NCBI RefSeq assembly: GCF_011075055.1
Contig: NC_058149.1
Span: 12,158,449-12,222,448 of the forward strand
From: Mangifera indica
Taxonomy: Eukaryota > Streptophyta > Magnoliopsida > Sapindales > Anacardiaceae
DNA: 64,000 bases
Reading direction: 5' to 3'
Each line of letters starts with the position of its first letter. Position 1 is the stretch's first letter. Positions 42,491-53,613 of this stretch are shown in pieces. The translations under genes were made by a program, and so were the position numbers. Below the pieces are notes generated by a model that was not told where the DNA came from, ran no database searches, and saw only the letters and a program-made list of their open reading frames with translations.

Positions 42491-45400
42491 TTCCCTACTC
42501 CTTCAAAGATCACCTTGTCCTCAAGGTGATAGTTGGGGTACAGCTGACAAAATTCATCAAAGTTCTCCCAAGTTGAGTTCTCTGGAGTGCTATCAGCCCA
42601 CTGCACCAAAACTTGACGCACCTCTTTGCCTTGACGAAGAATGGTACGTGTTGCACATATAGCAATCGGTGATGATAATGGCCTGTTACCCTTACACAGT
42701 GGGGGCAATGGAAGAGGGTCTATAGAGGCAGTACCTTGATATGGCTTCAGTGCAGATATGTGAAACACCGGATGGATTTTACTCCCACTTGGCAATGCCA
42801 CTTTGTACGCAACTGGACCGATACGTTCCACCACTGGAAAAGGACCATAGTAACGTTTCGCCAGCTTTTGCGAAGATCGCTGAGCTACAGTAGTTTGTCT
42901 GTAAGGCTGGAGACGTATAAGGACTTTATCACCAATTTCAAGTTGGACATCCCGTCTATGAGCATTAGCCTTCTGTGTCATGCGATTTTGAGCTTGTCGC
43001 AGATTGTCTTTTAAAGAGCGTAATAACTCATCTCGTTCCCATAAAACTTCATCAAGCGCTTGGATTGACGTAGAGCTCTTCGAATAGAGAGGTATGGAAG
43101 GAGGACATCTACCATACAGTGCTTGGAATGGTGACATTTTCAGTCCACTATGGTAGCTAGAATTATAGCAGAATTCCGCCCAGCCAAGTAGAGATGACCA
43201 TGTATTAGGCTTGTCTTGGGTGAAAGCTCTCAAATATTGCTCAAGCCCCCGATTCACAACCTCTGATTGCCCGTCAGTTTGCGGATGATAAGATGAGCTG
43301 TGATGTAGAGTGGTGCCACTGAGTTCAAAAAGTTTTTTCCAAAAATTGCTCAAGAAGATGGGGTCACGGTTTGATACAATAGAGCTAGGAAATCCATGAA
43401 GTTTTACCACTATATCAGCAAATAATTCCGCAACTTTCATGGCTGTGAATTTAGCAGGTAGTGGACCGAAATGAGCCGATTTTGTTAGACGATCAACCAC
43501 CACCAGAATGGTCCCAAACCCGTGTGACGGCGGGAGGCCGATGATAAAATCCATAGTCACCTCATCCCAAACCAAAGCTGGAATTGGTAATGGCTGAATG
43601 TAACCTGCTGGGGGTTGGGTAGAATTTTTAATCTGTTGACATATTAAACAATTAGAGACAAACTTCTCCACATCAGATCGCATACGAGGCCAAAAGAAAT
43701 TAGTTGACAAGCGTACCAATGTGCGCTTAATACCTGCGTGCCCTCCAAGTAGAGTATCATGAAATTCTTTCAATAAAATAGATTTTAAAGTAGAATTTGG
43801 ACTGATATATAAGCGATTATTGTAAAGGAGGAAACCATCATTAACTGAGTAAAAACGAGATAATGCACCTTCCGAGAACTGTTTGTGTAATTGCACTAAA
43901 TCTGATAAAGTTTTATTCTCCTCAAGCAATGCACTCAGTAAGTCGAAGGACGGCTTTGTGACCAAGGAAAAACAAGCAGCTGATGTGTCACCTTTTTCAT
44001 TCTCATGCAAACGTGATAAAGCATCCGCAACTTTGTTTGCATGGCCAGGTTTATACTCAATTCGAAAATGGTAGCCGATCAGCTTTCGAATGTACACCTG
44101 TTGGTCAGGCGTTTGAATAACCTGTTGAAAAAGCTCTTTAATGCTTTTGTGGTCTGTACGCACGATAAAAAACCTGCCAAGAAGATATTGCCTCCATTTT
44201 TGAACTGCTTCTGAAATTGCATGTAATTCTTTAAGATATGTCGAGGCGGCCTGCATTTTTGGTCCTAACTTCTTGCTGAAATACGATATTGGGTGCTCCG
44301 CTTGCATTAAAACAGCTCCAATCCCTACATTACAGGCATCAGTCTCAATAACAAAATCAAGAGAAAAGTCTGGTAATTGTAAAACCGGTGCTGCAACCAT
44401 GGCGTGCTTCAAGGCCGTAAAACTATCAGTGGCTTCTTGTGTCCAGGAAAAAGAATCTTTGCATAACAAATTTGTGAGGGGAGCTGCTATAGTAGCATAC
44501 CCTTTAATGAAACGTCGATAGTACCCGGTGAGACCTAAAAATCCCCTTAATTGTTTTACGGTTTTCGGAATAGGCCACTGTACCATTGCTTCAATCTTTT
44601 GAGGATCCGGTTGCACTCCACGAGCTGAAACCACATGGCCCAAGTAATCAATAGTGTCCTGGCAGAAGAGGCATTTAGAGAGCTTAATAAAAAACTGATT
44701 GGACTTCAAACATTCTAAGACTTGTTCCAAATGCGAGACATGGTCCTGTAGAGAAGTGCTATAGATCAAGATATCGTCAAAGAAAACAATCACAAATTTC
44801 CGCAAAAATGGAGCAAAAATTTGGTTCATGGTTGCTTGGAATGTTGACGGTGCATTCGTAAGACCAAACGGCATGACCAGGAACTCATAGTGCCCTTCGT
44901 GAGTTCGAAAGGCTGTCTTGTAAGTGTCACGTTTATGCACACGAATTTGATGGTATCCGGCCCTTAAATCCAACTTACTAAAAATTGAGGCACCCCCAAG
45001 TTCATCAAGTAGCTCATCAATTGTTGGGATGGGAAATTTATCCTTTATTGTTACAGCATTCAAAGCTCGATAATCAACACAAAATCTCCAACTGCCGTCT
45101 TTTTTCTTAACCAACAGTACTGGGGACGAGAAAGGACTCTGACTCAGCTTGATTATCCCTTGCTCCAACATTTCACTAATAAGCTTTTCCATTTCAGTTT
45201 TCTGAAAATACGGATAACGATAGGGACGAACATTAATTGGTTTAGTGGTTGGATCTAGGTGAATTTTATGGTCTATGGTTCGATGGGGCGGAAGGCCAGA
45301 TGGCGGAAAAAATAAATTTTGGTATTGATAAAGTAGTGTTTTGATATGGTCTGGGAAAGAGTTAATGGTTTCCACAACCTGCGTTTCTAGCTTCGTTGGA

Positions 45401-47019
45401 TTATCATCAGTTTCCTCCACTGGCAGAGATTTTAATTCAAAAAGACTATGAACATGGGCACTTTGCATCAGAACTTGAAATTGATGAAGAGTTATCAAGT
45501 TTGGTGTGTTGGCCAAATCTCCTCGAAGCACTACTTGTTTGCCCTCCCACATGAATTCCATGAAAAGGGTTGAATAATCATGGAATACTCTACCAAGCTG
45601 TTGTAACCATTGAATCCCAAGAACCACGTCTGGGCCTTCAATTTGCAATACAAACAAGTCCAACACGAATGTATTTCCTTGAAGTGTCACAGGAACCTTT
45701 GGACAATAGAATTGGCACATCAAGTAATCTCCACTACCAATGTAAACTCTGAAATTTGTTGTAGGCAAAATGCTTAATCCGAGTCGTTCCGCCAATACCG
45801 GTTTGATAAAATTATGGGTACTACCGCTGTCAATGAGGACATGAAATTTTTGGTTGCCAATTTCACCCACCAATCGAAGAGATCGAGGATTAATCTGCCC
45901 AGCAAACGCATTTAGGCTTGAAATGTCCCCTGTAACCATTTCTTCCGTTGGCTCTGCCAATTGTGTCTCCTCTATGGGCATATCTTCCACATCGTCGGTA
46001 CCCATTAGCATCAGATACTTACTACGACAGCGATGATTAGGTCCATATTTCTGGTCACAGTTATAGCACAACCCTTTTTCACGTTTCTCTTGGAGTTCAC
46101 TTGGCGTTAGGCGACGAATAGGGAGGTTCGGAGAAGGTAAAAGAGGTGGTAACAGTGAAGGTTTTGATGGTTGGTAGTTGCTTGTTTGAGAGGTGTTTGG
46201 CTGCAATGTTTGTGGTTTTGTGGACATTATTGTGGACGGTGGATATGGTGTTGGTTTGCTGGGTGGGGAATTCCATTTACTCCAAGATCGGGTACTTAAT
46301 TTGCTCTCCTCATTACGGGCTTCAAATGACCGAGCTAAGGCAAATGCCTCCATTAAGGAGGAAGGTCTATTGAATAATAACTCCCTCCGAATTTCTATTT
46401 TTAGTCCCGTAATAAAAAAACTAATTAATAATGGTTCTGAAATGCCTGTCACCTTATTCATCAAATCTTTGAAAGCGGATTGGAACTCAGCAACAGTAGT
46501 GGTTTGTGTTAATTTCGAAAGATTCCCTTGGTGATCTTCATACATAGATGCGCCAAAACGGTGTTTAAGATTAGTCAAAAACTCATTCCAAGTGGTCAAC
46601 AATTGGTTGGCCTTCATCCACTGATACCAGCTAGCTGCTCGACCTTCCATATGAAAAGAAGCTATTTGAAGTCGTAAGTGTTCGGGTGTCCCATGGAAAT
46701 CGAAAAACTCCTCAATTCGAAAAACCCAGCCATTAGGATCACTTCCATCAAATTTTGGGACCTCCATTTTCATAGATCGTAACACCGGCGAAATTTCTGT
46801 CCCATTTGAAAAAGCCTCCGATGAAGCTGCCATCTTAGATGAGTTCCCACCAGGTTTGCTCTGGTTCGAGGAAGTCTCTTGAATCTGTGATCTTAAGTCT
46901 TCCAAACGATTGTCAACCGAAGCCATATATTGTTGCAACGTTTGGTGGATGGAAATAGTTTGGCCTTCAAATTGAGCCTGCAGAGCCTTTACTGTCTCTA
47001 TCAACTCTGTATTTGACAT
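42292..47019 (-). CDS. Chromovirus Gag-Pol polyprotein
   Basis: One uninterrupted frame of 1,575 residues from the first ATG (47019), no frameshift between gag and pol. In order: capsid-type gag (about 90-230); a zinc knuckle of the chromovirus spacing C-x2-C-x7-H-x-C (318-331); protease with DSG (D397); reverse transcriptase with VFFDD (746-749); RNase H (ETDA near 892); integrase zinc domain H1087, H1094, C1124, C1127; and the integrase core, first Asp in TMDF (D1157) and Glu in GQSE (1253). A GPY-like module (PVAYKV...HPVFHISALK) follows, then a chromodomain-like segment (VLVQWADSTPENSTWENF). In the core, the residue normally a second catalytic Asp is Asn (about 1217, SNRDP). The C-terminal 66 codons lie in the 3' LTR. 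Confidence 0.95.
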   Translation of the reverse strand: MSNTELIETVKALQAQFEGQTISIHQTLQQYMASVDNRLEDLRSQIQETSSNQSKPGGNSSKMAASSEAFSNGTEISPVLRSMKMEVPKFDGSDPNGWVFRIEEFFDFHGTPEHLRLQIASFHMEGRAASWYQWMKANQLLTTWNEFLTNLKHRFGASMYEDHQGNLSKLTQTTTVAEFQSAFKDLMNKVTGISEPLLISFFITGLKIEIRRELLFNRPSSLMEAFALARSFEARNEESKLSTRSWSKWNSPPSKPTPYPPSTIMSTKPQTLQPNTSQTSNYQPSKPSLLPPLLPSPNLPIRRLTPSELQEKREKGLCYNCDQKYGPNHRCRSKYLMLMGTDDVEDMPIEETQLAEPTEEMVTGDISSLNAFAGQINPRSLRLVGEIGNQKFHVLIDSGSTHNFIKPVLAERLGLSILPTTNFRVYIGSGDYLMCQFYCPKVPVTLQGNTFVLDLFVLQIEGPDVVLGIQWLQQLGRVFHDYSTLFMEFMWEGKQVVLRGDLANTPNLITLHQFQVLMQSAHVHSLFELKSLPVEETDDNPTKLETQVVETINSFPDHIKTLLYQYQNLFFPPSGLPPHRTIDHKIHLDPTTKPINVRPYRYPYFQKTEMEKLISEMLEQGIIKLSQSPFSSPVLLVKKKDGSWRFCVDYRALNAVTIKDKFPIPTIDELLDELGGASIFSKLDLRAGYHQIRVHKRDTYKTAFRTHEGHYEFLVMPFGLTNAPSTFQATMNQIFAPFLRKFVIVFFDDILIYSTSLQDHVSHLEQVLECLKSNQFFIKLSKCLFCQDTIDYLGHVVSARGVQPDPQKIEAMVQWPIPKTVKQLRGFLGLTGYYRRFIKGYATIAAPLTNLLCKDSFSWTQEATDSFTALKHAMVAAPVLQLPDFSLDFVIETDACNVGIGAVLMQAEHPISYFSKKLGPKMQAASTYLKELHAISEAVQKWRQYLLGRFFIVRTDHKSIKELFQQVIQTPDQQVYIRKLIGYHFRIEYKPGHANKVADALSRLHENEKGDTSAACFSLVTKPSFDLLSALLEENKTLSDLVQLHKQFSEGALSRFYSVNDGFLLYNNRLYISPNSTLKSILLKEFHDTLLGGHAGIKRTLVRLSTNFFWPRMRSDVEKFVSNCLICQQIKNSTQPPAGYIQPLPIPALVWDEVTMDFIIGLPPSHGFGTILVVVDRLTKSAHFGPLPAKFTAMKVAELFADIVVKLHGFPSSIVSNRDPIFLSNFWKKLFELSGTTLHHSSSYHPQTDGQSEVVNRGLEQYLRAFTQDKPNTWSSLLGWAEFCYNSSYHSGLKMSPFQALYGRCPPSIPLYSKSSTSIQALDEVLWERDELLRSLKDNLRQAQNRMTQKANAHRRDVQLEIGDKVLIRLQPYRQTTVAQRSSQKLAKRYYGPFPVVERIGPVAYKVALPSGSKIHPVFHISALKPYQGTASIDPLPLPPLCKGNRPLSSPIAICATRTILRQGKEVRQVLVQWADSTPENSTWENFDEFCQLYPNYHLEDKVIFEGVGNDTTKFIHLGQVEQKQQNTEDEWQVEEQQKLNNEEQPNSEVQEGVTSNNYPKRTKKPPMWLNDFIR
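42491..42504 (-). promoter_or_regulatory. Polypurine tract, inside the coding frame
   Basis: On the minus strand GAAGGAGTAGGGAA directly precedes the 3' LTR. This is the position and composition of a plus-strand-priming polypurine tract, yet it is translated as part of the polyprotein. Confidence 0.75.
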
Positions 47020-47024
47020 CGTTG

Positions 47025-47047
47025 AACCTCTCAACGAGAGCACCAAT
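47025..47047 (-). promoter_or_regulatory. Primer binding site of the chromovirus
   Basis: On the minus strand, one base after the 5' LTR, TTGGTGCTCTCGTTGAGAGG begins with the TGG expected opposite a tRNA CCA end. The priming tRNA was not identified. The segment can also fold on itself (CTCTCGTTGAGAG). Confidence 0.65.
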
Positions 47048-47562
47048 TGATACGACCCACCTACGAATCTGGAAATATAGGCTGGCCGTAAATTAAGCCA
47101 CTCTTCGAGCGAGTGTCAGCTCCGATTAATAAGACTGAGAAGGAAAGAATTAGAGAGCAAAATTATTCTTTATTATTCTTCCGAAATACAAAAGCCAAAT
47201 ATATATATGTATAACTCCACTCCTATGATAACTACTATGACAACTAATCCTGATAAATACAAAAACAAGATATATATGACTCCACTAATCAAGATAATGT
47301 CAAACTAAATTAGATAAAACCTACTAATTCTATTTGCTCTCATCCATCCTAGATAAGTTTATTTCATCTAATAAAATCATTAAGCCACATAGGTGGTTTC
47401 TTAGTCCTTTTTGGATAATTGTTGGACGTCACCCCTTCCTGGACTTCACTATTGGGCTGTTCCTCATTATTTAGCTTTTGTTGTTCTTCCACCTGCCATT
47501 CATCTCCTGTATTCTGTTGCTTCTGTTCAACTTGCCCCAAGTGTATAAATTTGGTTGTATCA
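47048..47562 (-). repeat. 5' LTR of the chromovirus
   Basis: 515 bp, the promoter-bearing LTR for leftward transcription. It contains an untranslated copy of the polyprotein's last 66 codons (47364-47562). Target duplication TAAAA lies on its right. Confidence 0.97.
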
Positions 47563-47567
47563 TAAAA

Positions 47568-48500
47568 CCACATGTTTATATGAGAATTTAAGGCTAGATT
47601 CAATGACCATCTCAAGGCCCATGTACACTTTGCATACAAAATTGTTGTCGCACAAACCATACCATATTTTCATAGGTGATTTTGAACATTTTATTAAAAA
47701 TTTCACTAAAAAAAAAAGGAAGAAAAAGTGGTCAATAAATCGTTGATTTTCATCTTTAATTTATGGTAACGAGATTTATTTGTGTTTTTTTTCATGTAAA
47801 AAATTATATTACTCAAATTGTAACTTTTTTATCACTCAAACTAATTTAACTAATTTTTAGGTTTGGTTGGGGGGATTCACACTAATAACATTTCAAATGC
47901 ATTTTTACAAAATAAGAAATTATCAAACCATAACAAACTAACAACTTATACGCATTGATCAACGGCGGACAATAATCGGAACTAAACATTAGTAAAATCG
48001 AGATGAAACCCAGACCAGAAGAAATATCTGACTAAAAGTTTGGGTTTGGGGACCCAGCTACACAGCAAAGCCAGGCAGCTTGTCTTTCTTCAGCTCTGGT
48101 AAACTCTTTAAACCCTAAAACCTGTTTCTCTTTAATTTTCATTTCATCAATAAATATTCTCACTTCGTTCTTGGAGGTTGCCTTATATATTAATAAAAAT
48201 GTTTATTCTCTTCTAGTAATAATATTGAGGATCCATTTTTTTGTGATCTAATTATGGTTCTAGTTTATGCATATTTTGCGTCCTGTTTTAAATTTTGGGT
48301 TACATTTTGGTATTAACACTGTTTGAATGCTAAACTCTTCTTTAGTTGATTTGTGATAATGTTGTCTGTAAGAAACATTTGTCAAATTGACGAGAATGCT
48401 ACATTAAATTGATTCGTTTACTTCATTGGGTTATTGTTAATCTGGGTCCTAATTCATTTCAGGATTGGTCTCTTCTTATTGATAATTTTTTAGGGTTAAG
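47568..48500. other. Retrotransposon right flank and thioesterase 5' region
   Basis: AT-rich DNA to about 47,950, then the promoter and leader of the thioesterase gene. A probable 5' UTR exon ends at about 48100 (CTCTG then GTAAAC), with the intron ending near 48490 just before the ATG. No other gene was seen. Confidence 0.5.
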
Positions 48501-51500
48501 ATGAGCTTTTCTGGCCCTTCCATGAGTTCCGGTTAGTTTTTTTTCTCTGCTCAATCATTTACAGTTTCAAAAGTCGATGATTACCGTGAAAGTTCTGTTA
48601 TAATCTTCAGCATTTTTGATTAATGAATTTTATTGCAACACCTTTTAAGGGGGCAAAGCTGTTAAAAGAACCCATGAGTTTGGAAGGACTTATGTGGTAA
48701 GGCCCAAAGGTAAACACCAAGCTACTGTGGTTTGGCTTCATGGTCTTGGTGACAATGGTTCTAGGTATTATCAGTTTTCCAATGCTGTCTTCTATATATA
48801 TGTAAGATCAATTATATTGTTAGCTATGCGTGCTCACTTTGCAAAACTGGCATAGAAAATGTTAATTTCATTTTTTATGAAAATGTATATATGTATCTAT
48901 CTGTATATGAAAATATAAATTCCATTTATGCTTTGATCCTGTTTGCAGCTGGTCACAGCTCTTGGAGACCCTTCCTCTTCCAAATGTAAGAGTGATTGCA
49001 TCCTAATTCTTTAAGAGCACGTGCATTAATGAAACTTCCCTTTTTCTAAATTTACTTGGAAAAGGCTTTTTAATGTCATTGAGAAGTTCGTAATGACTGT
49101 AATTCTATGATGCAGATTAAATGGATTTGTCCAACTGCCCCTACTCAACCAATGACTTTATTTGGTGGCTTTCCATCCACTGCTTGTAAGTATAGTTGCC
49201 TGATATATAAATATTAGTAATATTTTAAATAAAAATCACATAATACTATGTTACTGTCTCTCAAAGTTGTACAATGTTAGCATTAATCGCCTCAAAAATA
49301 TAAAAGAGAAAAGTGATTAAGATATTAACTATAACAAGACTTGACTCTTTCGTCTTTGTTAACGATCTGTCAAAAATGAAGATTCAATTTTAGATGTTAG
49401 AAATGAAAATCATGCTTCAACAGAAATATTCTGTTTGAAACCTTAATTACTTTTATCTGAAATGCTTATTTGATTTAAATCAGGGTTTGATGTGGGAGAT
49501 CTTTTGGAAGATGCTCCTGATGATTTAGAGGGTTTAGATGCTGCAGCCTTGCATGTTGCAAATTTGTTATCAACAGAGCCTGCTGACAGTAAGTTTCTTC
49601 TTTCAGATTTTTTGGTATGCGGTGATGCTGTATGTTTGTCCATGTTTTATCAGTTTGAAAAGTCCCTTTTATATGTTGATTTTTTTCAAGCACTTTGATT
49701 GTTTGTGTGAGATGAAAAACTTAATATCATTCAACAACCGCTTAACTCATTACCTTTTTCAGGATACCAAATTTTAAGCGTAATTAGTTATGTTATCTAG
49801 CTATCTAATCAAGGGTAAGAGCTTATTATGTATAGCTGTTTCTAAGCTATCCTTTTGTAACATAGAAAGCATTGCAGTGTCAGTCTGTCACCAGGGGTGT
49901 AGCCAGGAATTTTTTTTTTACTGGTTAAACTTCTTTCTATTATGATATAATAATTGCCTTATCAGAAACTTTTCTTTTAAGGGAGCATCCATCATATAAG
50001 GGATTTTTAGTAGGACATAATAAACCTTGTCCTACAAAAGTAAGGCATATGCTTCATACAACAAATAAATGTAGGGAGGATATCATACAGTGCTTCAAAA
50101 AGTAAAAATCCTTCTTTATTCAAATCTAATAAAGATGTATCTAATTGAAATAAACATCATAATGTTATCCATGTAAAAGAGATAAAAGACAACAAACTGT
50201 TGTAAATACAAAAACACTCATCCATTTTATTGGTTGTTGACTTATACACTGTTCTTTGAACCATGTGTAAACTTAATGCAATGATTTATAAATATTATTT
50301 AAATCATATAAAGCTTAAGTTTCTCTTGAACCCAACTTTAGGTTCAAAGTTTGAACACATTTGATTTAATATAAGTTAAATGCGATTAGAGAATAAAAAT
50401 TGATAATGGTTACTGTCACTTGTATGTTTCCATTAGAATGATTTAATTAGTTTTTTACTTAGAAATGTATGTACATGAATTGAAAACCGACACTAATTTA
50501 AAAATTGATCAATTCAAATTTCAAATTAAAGCAACTATTAAAAATTGAAAGTAATACATTTAAATTTGAAATTACCTTAACCTACACACTTAATACCAAA
50601 AATAGATCTTTTTTCTGATGTGATAGATACAAATCTATAAATAATTTAAGCTTGTAGAGAAAAGACAACACTGGAAAGGCTAGAATGGTGTGGAAAATGG
50701 AAAGTTAAAAAGGAGTAAAAGAAAGAATTATCATAAACTTATTAATGTGACATTTAGTAATAATATTTAATGGTAAAAGGTTATTTTGTATTGCCATATA
50801 GCTTTTTTTTTTTTTTTGAAAAGCTTAGCCTGGGCAAGCCCACTCTATGTTCCACCCATCTGTCATTTATTTGGAGCACAATTCAGTATACTATCTTCCA
50901 ACACGTAGGTCAAAAGGATTGTGCTTTTATACATTCAGGCAAACTGAAGAATTATTATCATGTTACTGTATAGTTGTTCTATGGTCTTCTGCTTCTCAAA
51001 TTGCATAATAAACTAATATGTCATTTGGTGATTATAATGGGCCTAGCACCTTGTATTGTGTCCCATGTATGACTTCAACTAAAGAGGCTTGTTTTCTGTT
51101 ATAGCATGTGAAACAAGAATTTTGCATTGCTTTTGTGTAATGGATATTTTTTCTTTATAATCACTAACAGTGGTTACACTAGGTTCTTTTATGGATGCAT
51201 ACTTAAGAAGTGAACTTACTTTTTCAAATGCAATGGGTAAAACAATGGATTTATTTCCAACCGATGCACTGAATTAATTATTCTTAAGTTTTAATCTTGA
51301 CAATGCCTACTTTGCTCTTCTTCTAGTTCTACTGTTATTATAATTTTTCCTGTGATAGTTAAAATTGGTATTGGAGGCTTCAGTATGGGTGCAGCAACCT
51401 CACTATACTCTGCAACCTGCTTCACTCAAGGAAAATATGCAAATGGCAATCCATACCCTGCCAACTTAAGTGCAGTTGTGGGACTAAGTGGCTGGCTTCC

Positions 51501-52715
51501 ATGTTCAAAGTCTGTTTTCATATATTTACCTCAATTTAATACTTTCAAGGCATTTTTTCATATGTTTTGGTACCTTAATTATGTTCTTTTCCAGGACTTT
51601 GAATAGCAAATTAAGAGGAGATACTGAAGCTGCAAGACGTGCTTCATCTTTGCCCATTTTGCTTTGTCATGGCAGAGGTCATCCCTACTATCCCACATAG
51701 GAACATGTTGGTTTTTTATCTTGAAATGTATATTCACTTGAAGGTTATATGCTATATCATTGGCTTTAGTGTGTACTGTTTCTTTTTCCTATGAGTAATA
51801 AATTGTGATTATGAGTAGAATGTATATGCTTAGGTGGTGATAAATTGACTGATTCACCATTTTCATTATTTTATCTTCTGTTTTGATGTTGGTTATTTGA
51901 GTATGCTTGTGCCATTGTCAATATATAGTCATTGGGAGGCGTAAATTCTTCATTTCTGAGTCTGAGCTAATCTTTTGTGGCCATATCCTCCTCTATTTTG
52001 CATATCATTTTAGTACCTTAACTTGCTAGTTAATGTTTTTTTGTGTAGATTTATTCATGATTCTTGTTTTGTTGAAAAAATGTCCCCTATCAAATTTTAA
52101 CCATCAGAGCTGCCCATTGATGGACATTGTTTAATTAAGCATCATGATCTTCATGTTTCTTTACAATAAAAGTCACATAAAAAGCAGTTCGCATATTCTA
52201 TCATAATGCATTTTCACATTGTTTTTGTGAAGGAAGAACATGAATTATTTTACTGCTTCATATATCTTCTTCCTGTCATATGCTTGTCAAGAAAATGGTC
52301 AGTGGTTGCATCAGTCACTCTAAATGTTCAATCCTAGTTCATAGTCTACTATTCAACAGATCAAATACTTGCCCTAGTTTCAGCATTGGCATTGTAGTTA
52401 TTGGTGACATAAGTTGCAGGTCTTGACAAATTGATTTGACATTGTTGGTTGCAGCTGATGATGTGGTTCAATATAAATTTGGTGAGAAGTCCTCACAAGC
52501 CCTCAGTTCAAATGGGTTTGGGGATGTGACATTCAAATCTTATAATGGGTATGCAACCCTAATAATTACTTGTTTAGTTTTAATAACTTAATATTGTAAA
52601 ATTTGGATTCCTTTGTTTGACCGGCAGGCTTGGTCACTACACTGTCCCTGAAGAGATGGATGAGGTTTGTGCTTGGCTAACATCTAAATTGGGACTTGAA
52701 GGGGGCTCTTCATAA
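48501..52715 (+). CDS. Acyl-protein thioesterase / carboxylesterase-like hydrolase
   Basis: Nine exons (48501-48531, 48650-48764, 48949-48985, 49116-49185, 49484-49588, 51359-51509, 51595-51677, 52455-52548, 52628-52715) encode 257 residues. The fold is an alpha/beta hydrolase of the lysophospholipase II / acyl-protein thioesterase family. The oxyanion-side motif LHGLGDNGSSW is near 35-45. The nucleophile elbow is GFSMG with Ser128, the acid is Asp199 or Asp200 in ADDVV, and the base is His232 in LGHYTVP. APT enzymes remove palmitate from cysteine thioesters of membrane-associated proteins in the cytosol. The plant homologues are mostly uncharacterised, so the substrate is inferred. The 1.8-kb fifth intron is the largest. 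The triad is complete and the gene looks functional. Confidence 0.93.
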
Positions 52716-53613
52716 CGTGACAGCTGCAAATCTTGATTTCATAACTACGAAGATGAAGGCAAAAATTGGTTACGGTTGCAAGGATAAAAATTTAGCAGCT
52801 CAAAATGCATGCCCATGCATTCCCAGTGTTGCATTTCATATTGTTTTACTGTGGAGGATCTACAGGAAACTTTATTGGCAAATATTTAGGAACATCTGAT
52901 TTGGGTCATCAACTTTCATTTGCAAAGGAGTTTTATTGATTTGTCATAAAATCTGGATGGTGATTGCTATGTTTTAACTTCGTTTTCTCCTTTCATTTGC
53001 ATGCAACTGATAGTGATTTGCTGATTCTTTTCTAATTTGCCTTCCAAAACAGATTAGCTATTGGATCAACGTGAAAAAAATAAATAAATTAGAAAGAGGG
53101 CATTTATTCTAACCACAATACCTCTTGAAATATTCTAAGTTCTGTTTTCTGCCCAATTTTTTCAGAAATCCAGGTTAATAAATAGTCATGCCCATTCATC
53201 TGGAAAATGCTATCTTATTACAAAGTTATAATAGCGAAGGATGATATCGAGTTTGAAATTTGAAACTGCCCAACAACATAAGATATAGAAATGTTGTTTC
53301 TACTTTAAAGAGGCTCATGCAAATCACTGGTATAAAACATCAGTTACATCAAACTATTTTCTAGTTTACAGATTCTTCACCCCAACAAACCAAACAAAAG
53401 AATGGGGAAAGAGAAGAAAAATGATTGAAAAAATGAGCAATTTGGAAAATTTCAACATCCAGCAAGCAATCATGTGTGCTACCAACGGTGAATGATCTCT
53501 GGTGTTTTTACCTTCCAAAAGGGGGATGCAGGCCTTTCCAGGCAAGCATCGATAATTAAGAGGAGAACAATAGATCCAAAGGCCCAATTTTTTCCCTTGA
53601 AAGCGACCAAGGT
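52716..53613. other. Convergent 3' ends
   Basis: Shared 3' flank of the plus-strand thioesterase and the minus-strand DeSI gene. It contains both 3' UTRs. No additional gene was recognised. Confidence 0.5.

Larger units (their letters stand above)
41971..47567 (-). mobile_element. Full-length Ty3/gypsy chromovirus (Reina-like)
   Basis: A complete LTR retrotransposon of 5,587 bp (41976-47562) with 5-bp target duplications TAAAA at 41971-41975 and 47563-47567. The LTRs are 515 bp each, bounded by TGATAC...GTATCA inverted termini, and differ at one base. The primer binding site (TTGGTGCTCTCG, minus strand) abuts the right-hand LTR, so transcription runs leftward. One open frame encodes Gag-Pol with a C-terminal chromodomain-like tail. 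Compact size, short LTRs and the domain order gag, protease, RT, RNase H, integrase, chromodomain-like suggest the Reina lineage of chromoviruses. The lineage call is an inference; the structure is seen directly. Confidence 0.95.

Noticed and set aside
42347..46534. Plus-strand frames opposite the retrotransposon
   Set aside because: Antisense shadows of the polyprotein frame.
47364..47660. 98-codon frame that could pass for a separate gene
   Set aside because: It is the untranslated copy of the polyprotein C-terminus in the 5' LTR, extended by chance into the flank.
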